From JBFHDX01 sp041584475 (GTDB taxonomy: Bacteria; Pseudomonadota; Alphaproteobacteria; UBA8366; JADFVY01): DNA of 64,000 bases. Under the pieces are notes generated by a model. It was not told the origin of the DNA and did not search any database. It worked only from the letters and a program-made list of their open reading frames with translations. The translations under genes and the position numbers were made by a program. The stretch is from positions 1-64,000 of the forward strand of contig JBFHDX010000003.1 in the NCBI GenBank assembly GCA_041584475.1, written 5' to 3'. This document shows, piece after piece, positions 8,657 through 17,498 of the stretch (its first letter is position 1; every line of letters begins with the position of its first letter).

Positions 8657-11600
8657 TCATATCAGTTCGACGCTGCCGTCCGGGTTCAGCTGAACCATGT
8701 CGCCGGTCACGATCCGCTCCATCGCGCCGCGAACGCCGACCACCGCCGGCACGTTGTACTCGCGGGCAAGGATGGCCGCGTGGCTCAGCCAGCCCCCGAC
8801 CTCGGTAACCATGCCCGAGACCTTGGGCAGCGCGGGCGTCCACATCGGGTTCATGAAACGGGTGATGAGAATCTCGCCCTCCTGGATGCCGTCGAGCGTC
8901 GTCCCTGTCGCCACGCGGGCGCGCCCGCGGATCGGTGCCTGGCCCGCCACCAGGCTCCCCTTGAGCGCCACGGCATGGCCGTTCACGGCGCCGTGCGAAC
9001 CGTCCAGCGTCAGGCGCTCGAGATCAGCCGGGGACAGCTCGGCCGACATCGACGGAAGCGACTCGAAGATCTCCGCCGCCGCCTTGCGATCGGCGATCAG
9101 CGTGCGGGTCTCCTCGACGGGCCCGTTGGCCGCCAGGTCCCGAACCTCGTCGAGGGTCAGGTAGAAGATGTCGCCGCCAAGTTCGAGGCGCGCGTCGAGC
9201 GCAAGCAGGATCCGGCGAAGCACCGCGAACTCGCGGAGCGTCTGGTGTTTCGCCTCCTCTTTCAGCACCTGGAACTGCCGGGCCCGATCGATGCAGAGCC
9301 GCAGGGCGGAATCGCTCGGCAAGCGATCGTCGTGCTGCTGGTAGAGCTGCGCGTGGGTCTGTTCCTGCGCCGATGCCATGAGGGCGTCGACCAGGTTCGT
9401 GTCCTCGCTATAGCGGGGTGCGGCCAGCTCGTAGTCGATCGGCGCACGATGCCCGAAGAGATCGAGGAACTGCTCGCGGCTGCCACGCCCCGATTTCGCG
9501 TCAGCGAGCAGCGCCATCGCCCGATTGACGACCGTAGGCGGCAGATGCGCGAGGTAAGACGCCGCCGACAGCCCGCGCTTGGCGAGGCGCCGTTCGGCCA
9601 GCGTGAAATAGAAGTTGGCCGCGATATTGATGACGTGCGCCTGCACGTAACTCTCGGTCAGGAACCGCGTGCTCAGATGCTCGAACATCGGGAACAGATC
9701 CGCCGCATCGAGCTTATCGAAGTCGGCCGCCTCGTAGAGGCAGACATTGTCGTGAAACGCCGGCAGGAAACGGTCGCGGAATCCGTCCTCGATATCACCC
9801 GCCATGCGCGTCAGCCGCAGCGTCGAGAGGAAACCCGTCGATTTGCGCATGCGACGCTGCTCCTCAACGCGGTTGACGTAGAGCGCGCCGAAAACGAAGT
9901 TCACGTAGGGCGGATCGTTCTCGCCAACGTCGTACTGAATGCCGAGGGCGCGACACGCCAGGTCGGTGCTGCCACCCGGACGCCACATCTCTTCCATGAA
10001 GGACAGGCTCAGCGGTGTCGGACGCGGCAGCAGTTCCGACAGCTCGTTCTGCACGAGCAGCGGTTCCTCCAGCGCGGCGCCCTTGGTCACCTCGAGCAGG
10101 CGGTGGCGCTCGTTCTCGATCACGTGGTCGCGCAGATTCGCGGTCTGGGTGCGCACCGAGGCCGTGATCGTGCGCGACTGCAGGACCAGGAACTTGCCGC
10201 CCTTGTACGCCCATTCGACGTCCTGCGGACCACCGAAGAGCCGTTCCAGACGACGACCGATCTCGAGCAGCGGCGCGAGGGCGATGGGCGGCTGCATCTC
10301 GTCGAGCAGACGCCCCGACAGGCGGCCGAATTCATAGGCCTTGGCGTCGGCCGTGCCGTCGACGACGGCGACGCCGAGACCCTCGACGAGCTCGATCAGA
10401 ACGCTGCCGCTGCGGCTGGGATGTTCGGTAAACATCACGCCGGCATAGTCGGCATCGACCATCTTCTGAACGACGATCGAACCGTGCTCGCGCGTACCGT
10501 TGCTGTAATTGCTGGCGGAGTCGCCGGCAAACGAGTCGTAGACCTCGCGCAGGGCATTCGGCAGCCCCTCGCGGTCGACGTCGAGCACGCTCTTGAACAC
10601 GCCGGCGTAGCTGCGCTCCACGCCATCCTCGTTGTGACCCGAGCTGCGCACCGCGGCACGCTCGATGCCCAGCTGCTTCCAGAGAGCGTCGACACGCTGC
10701 CAGTCGTAGCGCGAGAGCAGGTTTTCGCCGCCGACGCAGAGCGCGTCGCCGGTGATGACGAAACCGTCCGGTACGTCGAAGCCGGCCGCCGCAATCTCGG
10801 CCAGGTTGCCGGCCTTGCCGCCGGCGATATCGGCGCGGCCGACGAGATCCTTGAGTGCCTCGACATGAACGATCGGCCCATCGGCGGACGCCTTCGCCTT
10901 GTGCGGTTTCGGCGACGCCTCGTCCTTTTCGCCGCGGGAGCGGATATACATGCTCTGCAGCGCCATCAGGCCGACGCTGAGGACCAGGTAGAGGTTGACC
11001 GCGGCGCTGAGCGGAATCGTAACCGCCACGAGCAGGATGGACGCCGCGAGCCGGAGCCCGAGGAACAGCGCCGAGCGCTTCGCGGCCCCGGCTTCGAGAT
11101 GGAAGAAGACGAGGAGGCCAAGCAGGACGGGGAGGACGAGCAACGGATCCGGCTCGGCCAAGTCGCTCATCCACAGCGTTTTCGTCGTCACCGTCTTGGC
11201 GACCGTATCGACCGCGAAGAAGAAGGCGAGGAAGAGCGGGATCTGTATGGCGATGCCGATCATGTTGAGACCGGGCGTCAGGCGATAGCGGCGATTGAAG
11301 GCACGCATCGCCCGCGTCAGCCGCACGCTGTCATGGGCGAGCTCCCGGCGCAGCTCTGCCATTTCGGGACCGGCGCGGCGCATGACGACCTGGTCACGCT
11401 CGGCCTTCGCGGTGAACGGAAGGACGAGCAGGCGCAAGGCCACGACGACGAGGAAGATGGCGAACGGCAGCGAGCCCGTCGCCTCGACCTGTTTGCTGAG
11501 CAGCCCGGCCAGCGGCTCGCCGATGATGTCGATGAAACTCCTCGACTGGGCGGCTTCCCAATCCGCGATATGGGTCGGCTCAATCTCGGGATAGAAGAAC

Positions 11601-12757
11601 TCCTGGGGAACCGTGTAACGGCCGAGATACTCGAACCCGGCGCGCGCGAGTCGCAGACCGAGGATCTTCGCATAGAAGCAGCTGCGCTTGTCGTAGCAGG
11701 GCGCGATGATCGGCTGGCGCGGCAGTTCCTCGAGCGCCTTCGTCAGCTCCGGGGTCGTCATCCAGCGGATCGGCATGTTGATCGCGCCGGGCAGATGCTC
11801 GACGTCGAAATCGGTCGGGAACCGGACGTCCACGAACAGGGCGCCGCGCTCTTCGACGAGTTGCTTGACCTCCGGCGTATCGAGCAGGACGGTATCGTTG
11901 GGATAGGCGGCAATCGCGCGCAGCTTGTCGCCCTCCTCGCGGAGTCCGCGGGCGACCGGGCGCCCCTCGATAAGCCATTTCTCGTAGCCGCCGACGATGA
12001 AGTTGCACGGGATTCCCTTGGACCTGAGATATTCGCAGGTCTCGGAGCTCCGGTTGCCGGAGAAGCAGAGCAGGATGGTGGTCGTGCCCTTGCGCAATCC
12101 GTACTTCCGGTAATTCTTCAGCAGGTCGGGGTAGCGAACCGGCGTGAAATTCGGCAGTTCGCCGCCCTCTCTCTCCTCCGGTTCCCGAACATCGATCAGA
12201 TTGACGTTCTTTCGCCCGTCGGGCCCCATTTCGGCGAGCAGTTCCGCCAGCTGGTCCGTCGAGAGGCCGTTGGGCAGTTTGACCTGATCGCTGAAGGTCA
12301 GCGTCTGGAGGGTGACGTCGCCGACGTTCTGGCCCATCTCCATCGACGGCCGGATCAGCGCCGCCTCCAGGCGCTGGTTGCGCGCGTCGCGCGCGCTGGC
12401 CCACTGGAGCACGTTGCCGATCACGGCGCCCAGCGCGACGATCACGAAACCGGCGATCAGCCAGCGCGGCACGGAACCCGTCTTGTTGGAACCCGTCTTG
12501 CCGACGGCGGCCTTGGCGCCCTTGCGACCGAACAGCATGCCGCCAATCGTGACCGAGAGCAGCCCGAGGACCTGGCCGGCGCTGGCGAGGAAGTTCACAG
12601 CCAGGTCCGGTGACGGAATCGCGTGCGCCGGCGCCGCCGACAGCGCGACAGCAGCCAGTGCAAGCAACGACACGCACCAGGCCCGCGTCGCGACGCGCCC
12701 GGCACCGTCGTTCCGCGGCAAGTGCTTGCCGCTACTTCCGTTTTCAAACCGCACCAT
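8657..12757 (-). CDS. Rhodanese x2 - YidC/Oxa1-like - PEP-synthase-type phosphotransferase fusion
   Basis: A single uninterrupted 1366-residue frame begins at ATG 12757, preceded by GAGGAA; an upstream in-frame start at 12808 lacks such a site. Domains in order: signal or anchor segment (about 24-46); membrane helix (about 99-120); rhodanese 1 (about 165-265, LLCFSGNRSSE with Cys231); rhodanese 2 (about 290-385, PCYDKRSC with Cys354); YidC/Oxa1/Alb3-like membrane domain (about 425-605), keeping the groove arginine in ALRLLVLPF (about Arg442) and the GLNMIGIAIQIPLF pattern; ATP-grasp PEP/pyruvate-binding domain (about 640-865, GGKAGNLAEI, VRSSGHNEDG, YAGVMFTEHP, VLQSRTI); a helical region; and a C-terminal swivel domain with GGWLSHAAILARE (His about 1326). 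No PEP-binding TIM barrel follows, so the enzymatic half resembles rifampin-phosphotransferase architecture rather than PpsA. The activity is unknown. Confidence 0.88.
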   Translation of the reverse strand: MVRFENGSSGKHLPRNDGAGRVATRAWCVSLLALAAVALSAAPAHAIPSPDLAVNFLASAGQVLGLLSVTIGGMLFGRKGAKAAVGKTGSNKTGSVPRWLIAGFVIVALGAVIGNVLQWASARDARNQRLEAALIRPSMEMGQNVGDVTLQTLTFSDQVKLPNGLSTDQLAELLAEMGPDGRKNVNLIDVREPEEREGGELPNFTPVRYPDLLKNYRKYGLRKGTTTILLCFSGNRSSETCEYLRSKGIPCNFIVGGYEKWLIEGRPVARGLREEGDKLRAIAAYPNDTVLLDTPEVKQLVEERGALFVDVRFPTDFDVEHLPGAINMPIRWMTTPELTKALEELPRQPIIAPCYDKRSCFYAKILGLRLARAGFEYLGRYTVPQEFFYPEIEPTHIADWEAAQSRSFIDIIGEPLAGLLSKQVEATGSLPFAIFLVVVALRLLVLPFTAKAERDQVVMRRAGPEMAELRRELAHDSVRLTRAMRAFNRRYRLTPGLNMIGIAIQIPLFLAFFFAVDTVAKTVTTKTLWMSDLAEPDPLLVLPVLLGLLVFFHLEAGAAKRSALFLGLRLAASILLVAVTIPLSAAVNLYLVLSVGLMALQSMYIRSRGEKDEASPKPHKAKASADGPIVHVEALKDLVGRADIAGGKAGNLAEIAAAGFDVPDGFVITGDALCVGGENLLSRYDWQRVDALWKQLGIERAAVRSSGHNEDGVERSYAGVFKSVLDVDREGLPNALREVYDSFAGDSASNYSNGTREHGSIVVQKMVDADYAGVMFTEHPSRSGSVLIELVEGLGVAVVDGTADAKAYEFGRLSGRLLDEMQPPIALAPLLEIGRRLERLFGGPQDVEWAYKGGKFLVLQSRTITASVRTQTANLRDHVIENERHRLLEVTKGAALEEPLLVQNELSELLPRPTPLSLSFMEEMWRPGGSTDLACRALGIQYDVGENDPPYVNFVFGALYVNRVEEQRRMRKSTGFLSTLRLTRMAGDIEDGFRDRFLPAFHDNVCLYEAADFDKLDAADLFPMFEHLSTRFLTESYVQAHVINIAANFYFTLAERRLAKRGLSAASYLAHLPPTVVNRAMALLADAKSGRGSREQFLDLFGHRAPIDYELAAPRYSEDTNLVDALMASAQEQTHAQLYQQHDDRLPSDSALRLCIDRARQFQVLKEEAKHQTLREFAVLRRILLALDARLELGGDIFYLTLDEVRDLAANGPVEETRTLIADRKAAAEIFESLPSMSAELSPADLERLTLDGSHGAVNGHAVALKGSLVAGQAPIRGRARVATGTTLDGIQEGEILITRFMNPMWTPALPKVSGMVTEVGGWLSHAAILAREYNVPAVVGVRGAMERIVTGDMVQLNPDGSVELI

Positions 12758-13177
12758 GCCGTTCCTCTTTTTTATCGGTTGGCATGGAATAAGCACGATT
12801 CGTGCCACGTTAACGCTCTGCCAACCCTATCCGGGCCTTGTCTCGGCCCGCAGCGAAAATATGCCTTCACATCGATGAATTATTCATTAAAAACAATAAA
12901 TTAAGTGATCAATTTAGAGTTGCATCAATAGTGCAGTTGCGACCCGCTGACCGGTACCCCGCGTTGCCTCTCGCGCCGGACCGGTCGGAACACGGCATGC
13001 GGGCAAATTTGCGTCGCAAAACGCGGCGGGCAGGACAAAGTGCGGGGGCCGACCGGTCCCAAGTCCGTCGATCCGTGAGTGCCCGATGCGCTACGCCGCC
13101 GGGCCGCTATCCGATGTCGACCGAAAATGCGCTTCTCGGCCGGCCGGACGGCCGGCGACGGGCGCATTCCGGACGGG
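12758..13177. other. 420-base intergenic region, promoter side of the fusion gene
   Basis: No credible gene is seen on either strand. Bases about 12855-12945 are sharply AT-rich in a GC-rich neighbourhood and sit roughly 100-190 bases upstream of the fusion gene, so they probably contain its promoter. The part next to the chemoreceptor stop (13130-13170) holds GGCCGG-rich self-complementary sequence but no U-tract, so I do not call a terminator. Confidence 0.4.
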
Positions 13178-14791
13178 CTATTCGCTGCGGATTTCCCTGA
13201 GGAACCGGTCAACAGCGGTGAAGAGACCCTCGGCCTGTCTCGACATCTCTTGCGAGGCCGCAAGCACCTGGTCCGCCGCCGAGCCGGTTTCCCCGGCCGC
13301 ACGGCTGACGCCGCCGATCGTCGCGTTGACCTGCTGGGTACCCTCGGCGGCGCGCTGCACACGGCGCGCGATCTCCTCGGTGGAGACACCCTGCTGCTCG
13401 ATCGCCGAGGCGATCGTCGTACCGATTTCGTTGATCTCGCCGATGATGCCGGTGATCTTGTCGATCGCGCCGACGACATCCGAGGTCTCGTCCTGCACCG
13501 CGCTGATCTGGCGCGCGATCTCCTCGGTCGCCTTGGCGGTCTGGTTGGCGAGGTTCTTGACCTCCTGGGCGACGACCGCGAAGCCCTTGCCGGCCTCGCC
13601 GGCGCGCGCCGCCTCGATCGTCGCGTTCAGCGCCAGCAGGTTGGTCTGGCCCGCGATCTCGTTGATCAGTGTCACCACTTCGCCGATCTTGCTGGCCGCG
13701 CTCGCGAGGCTGTGCACGGTGCTGCTGGTGGTTTCCGCCTCCGCCGCCGCGTTCGCCGCGATCCGCGCGGAGACCGAGACCTGCCGGCCGATCTCCGAGA
13801 TCGAGGCGCTCAACTCCTCGGCCGTGGACGCGACCGTCTGGACGTTCGTCGTGACCTCGTCGGACGCGCTGGCCACGGTCGCCGACTGGCGGCTCGTTTC
13901 TTCCGCCGTCGCCGCCATCTGCTGGGCGGTCGACTGCATCTCGTTCGCCGCCGACGTCACCAGGTCGGCGACCTCCTTGACCGACTGCTCGAAATGATCG
14001 GCGAGCTCCAGCGTGCTGCGACGCCGCTCCTCCTCGGCGCGCAGTTTGGCGGTCGCCTGCTCTTCTTCGAGGTGCCCCTTCTCGAGCGCGTTCTCCTTGA
14101 AGATCCGCACCGCCTGCGCCATGTCGCCGATCTCGTCGGTCCGGTCGAGCGAGGGAATCTGCGTCTGCAGGTTACCGGCGGCCAGATCCGCCATCGCCCG
14201 CGCGATCCCGCTGAGCGGCCCCGTCATCGTCCGCATCGCGCCGACGACGCCGGATATCACCAGGAACAGCAGGACGCAGAGCAACAGCAGGCCGCCGAGC
14301 ACGATCTTCGCCAGCGACTCGCGCAACCTCTGTTCCGAGAGCACGAGCGTCAGCTTGCCGACCTGCCTCGCTTCGGTATCGTCGGCCAGTTCGCTGCGGT
14401 GGATGATGTCGCGCTCGACGATGTAGAGCGACGCCTGGCCATTCGGCGGCGTGCCGATCTCGCCGATCCGCTTGCCGCGCGTATCCTCGATCGACGCGTA
14501 GCTGAAGTCGAGATCCTGGGCCAGCGTCTGCAGCATGTTTCTGGCCTGCTCGAATTCGAAGTCCCAGATTGGCCGCGCGAGCCCGGCAGACTGGATGTCT
14601 GCCAGGAACTCGGCGCGGGACACGAGGTCCGCCCGGCGGTCCTGATGGATCAGATACATCGCGGCCGCGACGGCAGAAATGAACACGAGGCTGATCAGCG
14701 TCGATATCGACAGCAGCACCCGCGTCTGGAGTTTGAATTTCTGCCGGCGCGATGATCCGCCGAGCGGTCCCGATCCAAAGTCGTTCGCCAT
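13178..14791 (-). CDS. Methyl-accepting chemotaxis protein
   Basis: A 537-residue chemoreceptor. Membrane segment 1 is at about 25-47, a small periplasmic domain of about 115 residues follows, membrane segment 2 (GGLLLLCVLLFLVISGVVG) is near 165-185, then HAMP and a long helical signalling domain whose hairpin tip reads NATIEAARAGEAGKG. That tip docks CheA/CheW. The gene follows a PhnD-like binding protein by 46 bases on the same strand, which suggests the binding protein presents ligand to this receptor. Its signalling region is nearly identical at DNA level to that of the receptor at 39279. No che genes are in the window. Confidence 0.93.
   Translation of the reverse strand: MANDFGSGPLGGSSRRQKFKLQTRVLLSISTLISLVFISAVAAAMYLIHQDRRADLVSRAEFLADIQSAGLARPIWDFEFEQARNMLQTLAQDLDFSYASIEDTRGKRIGEIGTPPNGQASLYIVERDIIHRSELADDTEARQVGKLTLVLSEQRLRESLAKIVLGGLLLLCVLLFLVISGVVGAMRTMTGPLSGIARAMADLAAGNLQTQIPSLDRTDEIGDMAQAVRIFKENALEKGHLEEEQATAKLRAEEERRRSTLELADHFEQSVKEVADLVTSAANEMQSTAQQMAATAEETSRQSATVASASDEVTTNVQTVASTAEELSASISEIGRQVSVSARIAANAAAEAETTSSTVHSLASAASKIGEVVTLINEIAGQTNLLALNATIEAARAGEAGKGFAVVAQEVKNLANQTAKATEEIARQISAVQDETSDVVGAIDKITGIIGEINEIGTTIASAIEQQGVSTEEIARRVQRAAEGTQQVNATIGGVSRAAGETGSAADQVLAASQEMSRQAEGLFTAVDRFLREIRSE
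13501..13670 (-). repeat. Dispersed repeat copy 1 (chemoreceptor signalling tip)
   Basis: This 170-base stretch of the first chemoreceptor matches 39602-39771 of the second with about nine mismatches counted by eye, in the same orientation and 26.1 kb apart. It encodes the conserved CheA/CheW contact hairpin, so selection or gene conversion could explain it. Confidence 0.8.
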
Positions 14792-14837
14792 GGTGACCCC
14801 GTGTCTCTCTCTCGTTTTTTTCCAAAGAAAACGCTGG

Positions 14838-15716
14838 TCACTTCATCGTCGTCTTGGTCTCGAAGAAGCGGTCGTTTTCCTTGATCGATTGCCGGATCGT
14901 CTCGTAATCCGCATCGGAGCCGGCCAGCATGCCGTCAGCCTGCAGAGCCTTGAGAGCTTTCTTGTCCTTGAGGTTCAGCAGCGCGACACGCAGCGCCTGC
15001 TCGAGCTCCGCCGGAAGGCCGGCCCTCGCCACCCAAGGCTTGGTGACGTTGGGGAAGCGGGCGAGCTCGCGGATCGGAACGCCCTTCTTGACGAGCTTCC
15101 GGAACGTGCTTTCCTTCAGGGCGCCGGCGTCGAACTCGCCGCGACCGACGGCGATGCCCACCTTGTCGTGGCGGCCGAGATAATCGAAGCGCGCCAGGTC
15201 GCCGACACGAATCCCGTTCTCGACGAGATAGAGCTGCGACAGGTAGCGGCCGATGGTCGACTGGTCGTCGCCGAACGCGAACGACCTGCCCTTGAGCTGC
15301 GAGACTTCCGTGATGTCGCTGTCCTCGGCGACGCAGATGATGCCGTAGAAGGCCCGCTCGCCGTTCACGCTCTCCATCGCGAGGATGCTGATATTGGGTT
15401 CGAGATCGGTGCCGAGAACATACGACGCCGGTCCCAGGCGCGTGAAATCGACGCGGCCCTGAACCAGATCATCGAGGCCGCCTTCGTAGGTCGGCGAAAT
15501 CTCGAGCGTGATCTTTACCTCTTCGTTGAGACGCCGTGAGAGTGCCTCCTCGAGCACCGCAAGCGCCGGGCGGAATTGCCGCTCGATGTCGGCGCGGCTG
15601 TCGGTCGCGTAGACGCCGAATTTGAGCGTCACTTCCGCCGCAGCCGGCCCGGCGGCAACGGCCATCGCCGCAAGACCGAGTCCTATCAGACCTGTAAACC
15701 GAATAAACGAAGTCAT
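14838..15716 (-). CDS. PhnD-like periplasmic substrate-binding protein
   Basis: A 292-residue exported protein with a signal peptide ending AGPAAAE (cleavage about residue 27) and a perfect GGAGG before the ATG. The mature part follows the phosphate/phosphite/phosphonate binding-protein fold: LKFGVYATDSRADI at the start, a DFTRLGPASYVLG segment, and GRSFAFGDDQSTIGRYL, the typical ligand-loop region. No ABC permease or ATPase lies beside it. The next gene downstream, 46 bases away, is a chemoreceptor, so this copy probably serves sensing rather than uptake. The ligand could be an oxyanion or another small molecule; it cannot be read from sequence. Confidence 0.85.
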   Translation of the reverse strand: MTSFIRFTGLIGLGLAAMAVAAGPAAAEVTLKFGVYATDSRADIERQFRPALAVLEEALSRRLNEEVKITLEISPTYEGGLDDLVQGRVDFTRLGPASYVLGTDLEPNISILAMESVNGERAFYGIICVAEDSDITEVSQLKGRSFAFGDDQSTIGRYLSQLYLVENGIRVGDLARFDYLGRHDKVGIAVGRGEFDAGALKESTFRKLVKKGVPIRELARFPNVTKPWVARAGLPAELEQALRVALLNLKDKKALKALQADGMLAGSDADYETIRQSIKENDRFFETKTTMK

Positions 15717-16024
15717 TTGGTTCCTCCAAAAATCCGTTTCGTTCGCAACCTTCTAACCGGCAGCCCGGTCGATAGGGCCCGTTCCGCCAGGGCGGGCTAT
15801 CGGGCCAAACAGAAAGCAAAAACCGTGCCGCATTGATTCTAATTTTACTTGGATTTTAGTTAATTCGATGAGACCCCGATGTCCCTTTTCAGACGTGCAT
15901 AGCTCACCATAGAACGTTGCCAGCTACGTACTATTCCAAAGTGACTTAATATTTCGCTAATAGTTGGGAAATCTCTTGGCCCCGGCCTGTCTTGGCCGGC
16001 CACGAGCCGGACGGGGATCGAGGG
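15717..16024. other. 308-base intergenic region
   Basis: No gene is seen between the binding-protein start and the 3' end of the tRNA gene. Two AT-rich patches (about 15835-15865 and 15940-15970) lie upstream of the binding-protein gene and may contain its promoter. I could not assign -35 and -10 elements with confidence. Confidence 0.3.
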
Positions 16025-16100
16025 TGGTGGGCCCGGCAGGATTCGAACCTGCGACAACACCGTTATGAGCGGTGCGTTCTGACCGCTGAACTACGGGCCC
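16025..16100 (-). tRNA. tRNA-Ile2 (anticodon CAT, lysidine type)
   Basis: A 76-base cloverleaf is readable on the minus strand with the 3' CCA encoded (16025-16027). The acceptor stem GGGCCCG pairs perfectly with CGGGCCC, the discriminator is A, the T arm contains GGTTCGAATCC, and the anticodon loop reads CTCATAA. The CAT anticodon could be Met or Ile2. The GGGCC acceptor start, with C4-G69 and C5-G68 pairs recognised by TilS, favours Ile2. Elongator Met tRNA of this group usually has a different acceptor stem. Confidence 0.9.
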
Positions 16101-16108
16101 TTATCCTA

Positions 16109-16130
16109 TATAGCAGGGTTATAGCAGGGT
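16109..16130. repeat. 11-base tandem direct repeat upstream of the tRNA gene
   Basis: TATAGCAGGGT occurs twice head-to-tail at 16109-16119 and 16120-16130. It lies directly upstream of the tRNA 5' end. On the minus strand the inner copy overlaps a TATATA (16107-16112) about 7 bases before the tRNA, which could be its -10 element. No clear -35 was found. Confidence 0.6.
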
Positions 16131-16277
16131 CGTCGCAAAATGGCAGAGCCTCGCCGGTGCGGCAACCGTCTCGGTGAGCATCGTTCGCGGCGCGCCCGTG
16201 GACCGATTGCGGCTTTGCTGGTCTCGCCCTGTCCCGTCCGCTAGAACGGGTTCAGGTCGGGCAGGCAGCGATGCACG

Positions 16278-17453
16278 ATGGAGCGTTACGACGTTGTTAT
16301 CGCCGGTGGCGGCGCTATCGGGAGTTCGGTCGCCTATCACCTGAGTGCCCTGGAGGGCTTCAGCGGCAGCGTGGCCGTGCTCGAGCGCGATCCAAGCTAC
16401 CGCCGGGCGTCGTCGGCCCTGTCGGTCAGCGGCATCCGACAGCAGTTCTCGACACCGGCCAACATCGCGTTGTCGCGCTGGAGCATCGCGTTCCTGCGCC
16501 GCGCCGGCGAACTCCTCGAGGTCGATGGCGAGCGTCCCGACGTCGGGCTGACCGAGGGCGGATACCTGTTCCTGGCCAGTTCCGCCGGGGCCGACATCCT
16601 GCGGCAAAACCATCGCGTGCAGAGGATCGCCGGCGCCGACGTCGCGCTGCTTTCGCGCGACGAACTGGCGGTGCGGTATCCCTGGCTGAACGTCGGCGAT
16701 GTCGCCTGCGGTTCGCTCGGCTTGTCGGGCGAGGGCTGGTTCGACGGCTGGTCGTTGCTGCAGGCGCTGCGACGCAGGGCGCTTGCGAATGGCGTGCGAT
16801 ATGCGGTGGCGGAGATCACGGGGATCGACGTGGCCGACAACCGCGTCACCGCCGTGACGACGGCGACCGGTTCGCGATTTGCCTGCGGGACGTTGGTCAA
16901 TGCAGCGGGACCGCTCGCCGGGGATCTCGCGGCGCTCGCCGGCCTCGATCTGCCCGTGCGTCCGCGCAAGCGGATCGTCCACGTCATCGACTGCCGGACG
17001 CCGCTTGCCGCCTGTCCAATGGTCATCGACCCCGGCGGCGTCTATTTCCGACCCGAAGGGACGCGGTACCTGGCCGGCGTCTCGCCGGCGCCGGCCGAGG
17101 ACGCGGACTGTTACGACCTGGACGTCGACTGGTCGCTGTTCGAGGCGCGGGTCTGGCCGGCGCTGGCCAACCGCGTGCCCGCCTTCGAGGCGATCGGTTT
17201 GGTCGATGCCTGGGCCGGCCATTACGAATACAACACGGTGGACCAGAACGCCGTACTGGGGCCGCATCCGCAAATTGCGAACTTCTTCTTCGCCAACGGC
17301 TTTTCCGGCCACGGCATGCAACAGACCCCGGCGGTCGGCCGCGTCACCGCCGAATGGATCGTCGACGGCAAGCCGCGCTCGGTCGACGTTTCCTGCTTCG
17401 GCTACGAGCGTTTCGCGACCGGCCGCCTGGTACGGGAAATCAACGTGATCTGA
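16278..17453 (+). CDS. FAD-dependent DAO-family oxidoreductase (FOXRED1-like)
   Basis: A 391-residue flavoprotein. It opens with a Rossmann FAD-binding motif (VVIAGGGAIGSSVAYHL), followed by the DAO-fold segment SALSVSGIRQQF, LVNAAGPLAGDLA in the middle, and NGFSGHGMQQTPAVGR near the C-terminus. The last motif is typical of the FOXRED1/sarcosine-dehydrogenase-like branch. Related enzymes oxidise N-methyl or other secondary amino acids; mitochondrial FOXRED1 is needed for complex I assembly. No glycine-cleavage or sarcosine-oxidase subunits are beside it, so the substrate is unknown. It stands alone between the tRNA and a convergent MBL gene. Confidence 0.85.
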   Translation: MERYDVVIAGGGAIGSSVAYHLSALEGFSGSVAVLERDPSYRRASSALSVSGIRQQFSTPANIALSRWSIAFLRRAGELLEVDGERPDVGLTEGGYLFLASSAGADILRQNHRVQRIAGADVALLSRDELAVRYPWLNVGDVACGSLGLSGEGWFDGWSLLQALRRRALANGVRYAVAEITGIDVADNRVTAVTTATGSRFACGTLVNAAGPLAGDLAALAGLDLPVRPRKRIVHVIDCRTPLAACPMVIDPGGVYFRPEGTRYLAGVSPAPAEDADCYDLDVDWSLFEARVWPALANRVPAFEAIGLVDAWAGHYEYNTVDQNAVLGPHPQIANFFFANGFSGHGMQQTPAVGRVTAEWIVDGKPRSVDVSCFGYERFATGRLVREINVI

Positions 17454-17498
17454 TCATGCCGCGGCGGGGCCCGCACGGCGTCGAATCCCGGCGGGCGC

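Noticed and set aside
8636..12613. A 1325-codon open frame on the plus strand opposite the fusion gene
   Set aside because: It is a high-GC shadow: composition is His/Arg/Asp/Gln-rich with no recognisable domain, while the minus strand encodes clear rhodanese, YidC and ATP-grasp motifs.
16025..16100. Elongator tRNA-Met for the CAT-anticodon tRNA
   Set aside because: The GGGCC acceptor start with C4-G69 and C5-G68 pairs fits tRNA-Ile2 better; Met remains a minor possibility.
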